Source: Trifolium pratense (taxonomy: Eukaryota; Streptophyta; Magnoliopsida; Fabales; Fabaceae). Taken from it: DNA of 64,000 nucleotides. Below, piece by piece: positions 60,889-64,000 of the stretch (positions within the stretch are counted from its first letter, which is position 1; each line of letters begins with the position of its first letter). A program made the translations under genes and the position numbers. The stretch lies in contig NC_060065.1 of assembly GCF_020283565.1 (NCBI RefSeq), positions 48,844,409-48,908,408 of the forward strand. The letters run 5' to 3'. A model generated the notes under the pieces. That model ran no database searches. It saw only the letters and a list, made by a program, of their open reading frames with translations, and was not told the DNA's origin.

Positions 60889-63800
60889 ATGACAAAACCT
60901 AGTTATTTGGTTGTTTATGTCATTCTTCTTTGCGCTTTAGCCAAAGGAGGTTCAGAGGGTAAGAGGTGGAAAAATGAGGACTTTTATAGATATTATCTTG
61001 GAATAAAGGTACTATTTTCTGTATTTCATTCATTTATTAATCATTTTTATTATTAGTATTCTCAATGCATTAACCAAAATTGTACTTGTGAAGCACCAAC
61101 ACCTCTCTGATTAAGTGTGTCGCAGATTAAGCGTGTCACAGTGTCTGACACTCTTATAACATGTGTCAGACGACTCAGACAAGTGTCCTAAAATAATTTA
61201 TTTTGTGAATTTTGTGAAGTCTACTATTATCTACCATGTAACTTTTGTCAAAAAAATTTAATCTTGCACTCCAAGGAATTTATTAAGGTTTTAAAGCATC
61301 TTGATTTAACAAAAATATGCCTAGTTAGTAGTTAACTTCAAGATTTAGGTAAAGAACATGTTGAACTAGTCCAATTATGTAAGTTTTGGTGTTAATTTGT
61401 TGTATGGTGGAGTTTTGGAATCGGAGCCGATATGAGGGTTCTCTTGAATTCTTGGAAAGCTATTCAAATTATGTGCCGTCTTGGTTGCATCTCCATCTCC
61501 TAGTCTGTTGTGTCATCGGATTAGTCATGATTGTAGTGTTTGCATTTCTCTTCGGATGTCCGGTGGTCGTTTGTGGCTAGGACCGAGATCCCAAGAGGAT
61601 GGTGTTAGCTATCCTTCTGCAATGCTTGGTCATACCTGCTGCAGTTTTTCCTTTTTCTGTGTGTTTTATCAAATGGAGATGCTTGTTGAGTTAGGGTGTT
61701 GTGCTAGAGTTATAGTATCAAATGGTGTGGTCGGTGTTATGCTATCATTCTGTGTTTGGTTTTCTGCAAAGGAGGGTCTGTTATGTTTAGGTTTGGAGTA
61801 GTGTCTAGTGGCATCTTGGTGGCCTATCCTTGTTTTGATTGTGGCATAGGGGTGGACCTGTATTGGCTTGTAAAATTTTAGCATGCCTTGTGCCTTTTTT
61901 TTAATAAAATTCTTTAGCCTTTTCAAAAAAAATTGTTGTATGATGGATTGTGTTCGTTCAATTGGTTGATACAGGCAGAGCAGATGTGGAAACATTGCAG
62001 GAATGAAATGATAGAGAGGAATTATGATATCGAATTTGACTTGCATTTATTGGATGAGATGGGCGAAAAGAGATCTAAATTTCTACCTCCCAATGTGAAA
62101 CAACACTTTCTAGATTGCATCTTAAACAGAAATTTTCCTATTCCTGCTTCGGAACAAGAGGGATATTCGTTGAAGAAGCATTATGAGTCACTTTTTGGTT
62201 TATCAGATGGACATAGATATTTTCTCTCAGAGTTACAACATAATCAGACACCACCAAGTCCTGATTCTGTTCCATCATCTGGATCATCACCGAAGCCAAA
62301 AGGTCAAGTTGCAGCACAAGTCAATTTGACACCTCCAGCTCCTGGACTTCCATACGATGATTTTCTGCTCACTCCACCATTTGCACCACCACCTCCTTCT
62401 CGTGCTACTCTTGATGACGAGAAACAACGGAAATCAATTATTATTGCTGGAGTTGCATCAGGAATTATAATCTTAATAGGCTTGTTCTTATGCTATCGCG
62501 AGGTGAAGAAGAGAAAAATATTTGCGAGAGATGACAGGCCTTTACTCATATTAAGTGACTTCTCTGGTGGTATGTTTATGTTCGGCTTTCTATGATAACC
62601 TATAATCATTGATAATAGAAAAACATTTATGTTTAAATGTTTCTTTTGCATTTCAGGTAGTTCACAAAAGTCTACTGCTTTTGAAAATTCTGATATGAGA
62701 GAACATGGTATTAACTATGGAACAAATCCTTCTACTGTTAGGAATTTGCCCATTAAGCATGAAGTCAACAATGGTTCACTGAATGAGATAACATTATCAG
62801 ATGACAAGGGACAAGTACCGGTGTCACAATTACAACATCCTCCAGGAAGATCAGCCCCTGAGGCTCCACCAACACCGCCGCCTCCACCACCTGCTCTTGC
62901 ACCTCAGCCTTGGACTCGGACTCCACCTCCTCCAAAAATGTCTCAGGCTCCACCTGCTCCTCCCAAACCAATGGCAGGTAGAAACCAAAAATCACCTCTA
63001 GGACCACATCGTCGTACTAGTGATGACTCCGATGCTCCAAAACCTAAATTAAAGCCATTTTTCTGGGATAAGGTTTCAACAAATCCTGATCAAGCTATGG
63101 TCTGGCATGAGATCAGAGCCGGGTCATTCCAGTAAGAAACATTTAAGTCATGTTAAAATCAATTTTTCCATAGAATAATTGTAAAATTTATCAATATGAT
63201 TGCTGAACCTTATAACAACTTACCAGGTTCAGTGAAGAGAAGATAGAGTCTTTATTTGGCTGCCCCAACCAGAACAGAAATGAAAGAAGAAAAGATGCTC
63301 CTTCTTTAGAACCTTCGGTCCAGTACATTAAGATTCTTGAGCCCAAGAAAGCACAGAATTTATCAATTCTTTTACGTGCTCTGAATGTGAGCACAACAGA
63401 AGTTACCGACGCCCTAAATGAAGGTGAGTCTCTTTCTCTCTGTGTGTGTGTGTGTGCGCGCGCGCGTGCGTGTGTGTGTGTTTCTCTAGTCGATGACAAT
63501 GAGGGGCATGCTAGTTTAATCTCAATCATAAAAGAATTGTGGCCAATAATGATACTTTAACTCCAATCAAGTAGATTTTCCTTAAAAAATTGTACTTATT
63601 TGATGATTACTTTTCTATTTTATATGACATAGAATAACCTCACACTAAGAAAGCTCTTGCTTAAAGTTAGTTAGTAACCAGTAGGGCTTAACTTACTAAT
63701 ATATATTGTTCATTTGACATTTGTACGTTTATGATATAAAAAAATAGTCATTTTGTTTTTGTTTTATCTGTATTAAGGACATGATAAACTCTTATTCTGA

Positions 63801-64000
63801 TGATTGTTTGGTGACTGTGATGTAGCTTTTTTCATAGATTGCACATACAACGATAAAGGCATTTTTAAGATTCTTTCGATTACGATTCTGCTTCATCCAT
63901 TTTCACATTCAAAATTCTAAGGCGATATATGTTTTTCAGCATTTCTCTTATATTAACATTTCCATATAACTACATCAAAGTGATTTACTTGCAATATGTT
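60889..64000 (+). CDS. Class I formin (FH3/FH5-like), 3' part outside window
   Basis: Exons in the window: 60889-61008, 61975-62569, 62657-63131 and 63227-63423, joining in phase for about 462 codons. An in-frame ATG at 60862 would add nine residues. A signal peptide (YLVVYVILLCALA) leads into an extracellular part with KFLPPNVKQHFLDCI, typical of FH3/FH5 relatives, and TPPSPDSVP-type proline motifs. The membrane span is SIIIAGVASGIIILIGLFLC (about residues 194-213), then basic YREVKKRK. Exon 3 holds the FH1 region (PPTPPPPPPALAP), which binds profilin. The FH2 domain starts KPKLKPFFWDKV and continues FSEEKIESLFGC before the window ends. Such proteins nucleate actin at the plasma membrane. 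No further exon is visible between 63424 and 64000, so the next lies beyond the edge. Confidence 0.92.
61412..61930 (+). mobile_element. 5'-truncated LINE insertion in formin intron 1
   Basis: A block of higher GC than its flanks ends in TTTAATAAAATTCTTTAGCCTTTTCAAAAAAA, typical of a plant L1 3' end. The target sequence AATTTGTTGTATGGTGGA at 61394-61411 recurs as AATTGTTGTATGATGGA at 61931-61947, a duplication of about 17 bp with minor changes, as made by L1 reverse transcription at the insertion site. Only the last 0.5 kb of the element is present; no reverse transcriptase remains. Confidence 0.82.
63435..63481. repeat. TG/CG microsatellite
   Basis: A run of CTCTCTCTGTGTGTG, then CGCGCGCG, then TGTGTG lies a few bases into the formin intron after exon 4. 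Confidence 0.9.

Noticed and set aside
61481..62046. Open frames on both strands inside formin intron 1
   Set aside because: They overlap the truncated LINE 3' end and have no conserved domain.

Overview
The window is plant nuclear DNA, most probably from a legume of the Medicago/clover group. Genes have AT-rich GT-AG introns. The proteins are plant-specific (CONSTANS-like, BBX microProtein, DUF26 secretory proteins, uclacyanin, class I formin, BAM5-type beta-amylase with soybean-like motifs). Spacers are full of small non-autonomous transposons and TRIM-like repeats. The species assignment is an inference; no species marker was read.

Layout. 1-5737 (-): an EXS-family (XPR1/ERD1/SYG1-like) membrane protein running off the left edge. 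9.8-12.8 kb (+): a complete CONSTANS-like gene with two B-boxes and a CCT domain. 13.7-16.4 kb: a patchwork of broken pieces (BBX pseudogene, copy of the CONSTANS-like leader, galactosyltransferase exon) cut by hAT-type and TRIM elements. 19.9-20.3 kb (-): an intact one-B-box microProtein gene, the source of the BBX pseudogene. 24.3-34.2 kb: four single-exon DUF26 (cysteine-rich repeat secretory protein) genes, two on each strand, with a DUF604 fringe-like glycosyltransferase between copies 3 and 4. 37.6-38.9 kb (+): a GPI-type uclacyanin. 39.5-41.6 kb (-): an ILR3-like bHLH gene with a duplicated exon. 44.1 kb: a piece of plastid atpF. 48.3-48.8 kb (-): a small membrane-anchored proline-rich protein. 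52.3-56.9 kb (+): an eight-exon beta-amylase. 58.2 kb (-): tRNA-Ala(AGC). 60.9 kb to the right edge (+): the 5' half of a class I formin.

The genes do not form one pathway. Two local groupings deserve attention. A CONSTANS-like protein and a BBX microProtein (a class known to bind CONSTANS-type proteins) lie 7 kb apart, with rearranged fragments of both between them. The DUF26 block expanded by tandem duplication and has since diverged in its cysteines.

Mobile DNA dominates the spacers: Stowaway, PIF/Harbinger-type, hAT-type and Mutator-type miniature elements (several with readable target-site duplications), tRNA-derived SINE-like copies, TRIM remnants and one 5'-truncated LINE. I found no bacterial-type system, CRISPR array or virus. 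The most unusual coding feature is the in-frame duplicated exon of the bHLH gene.
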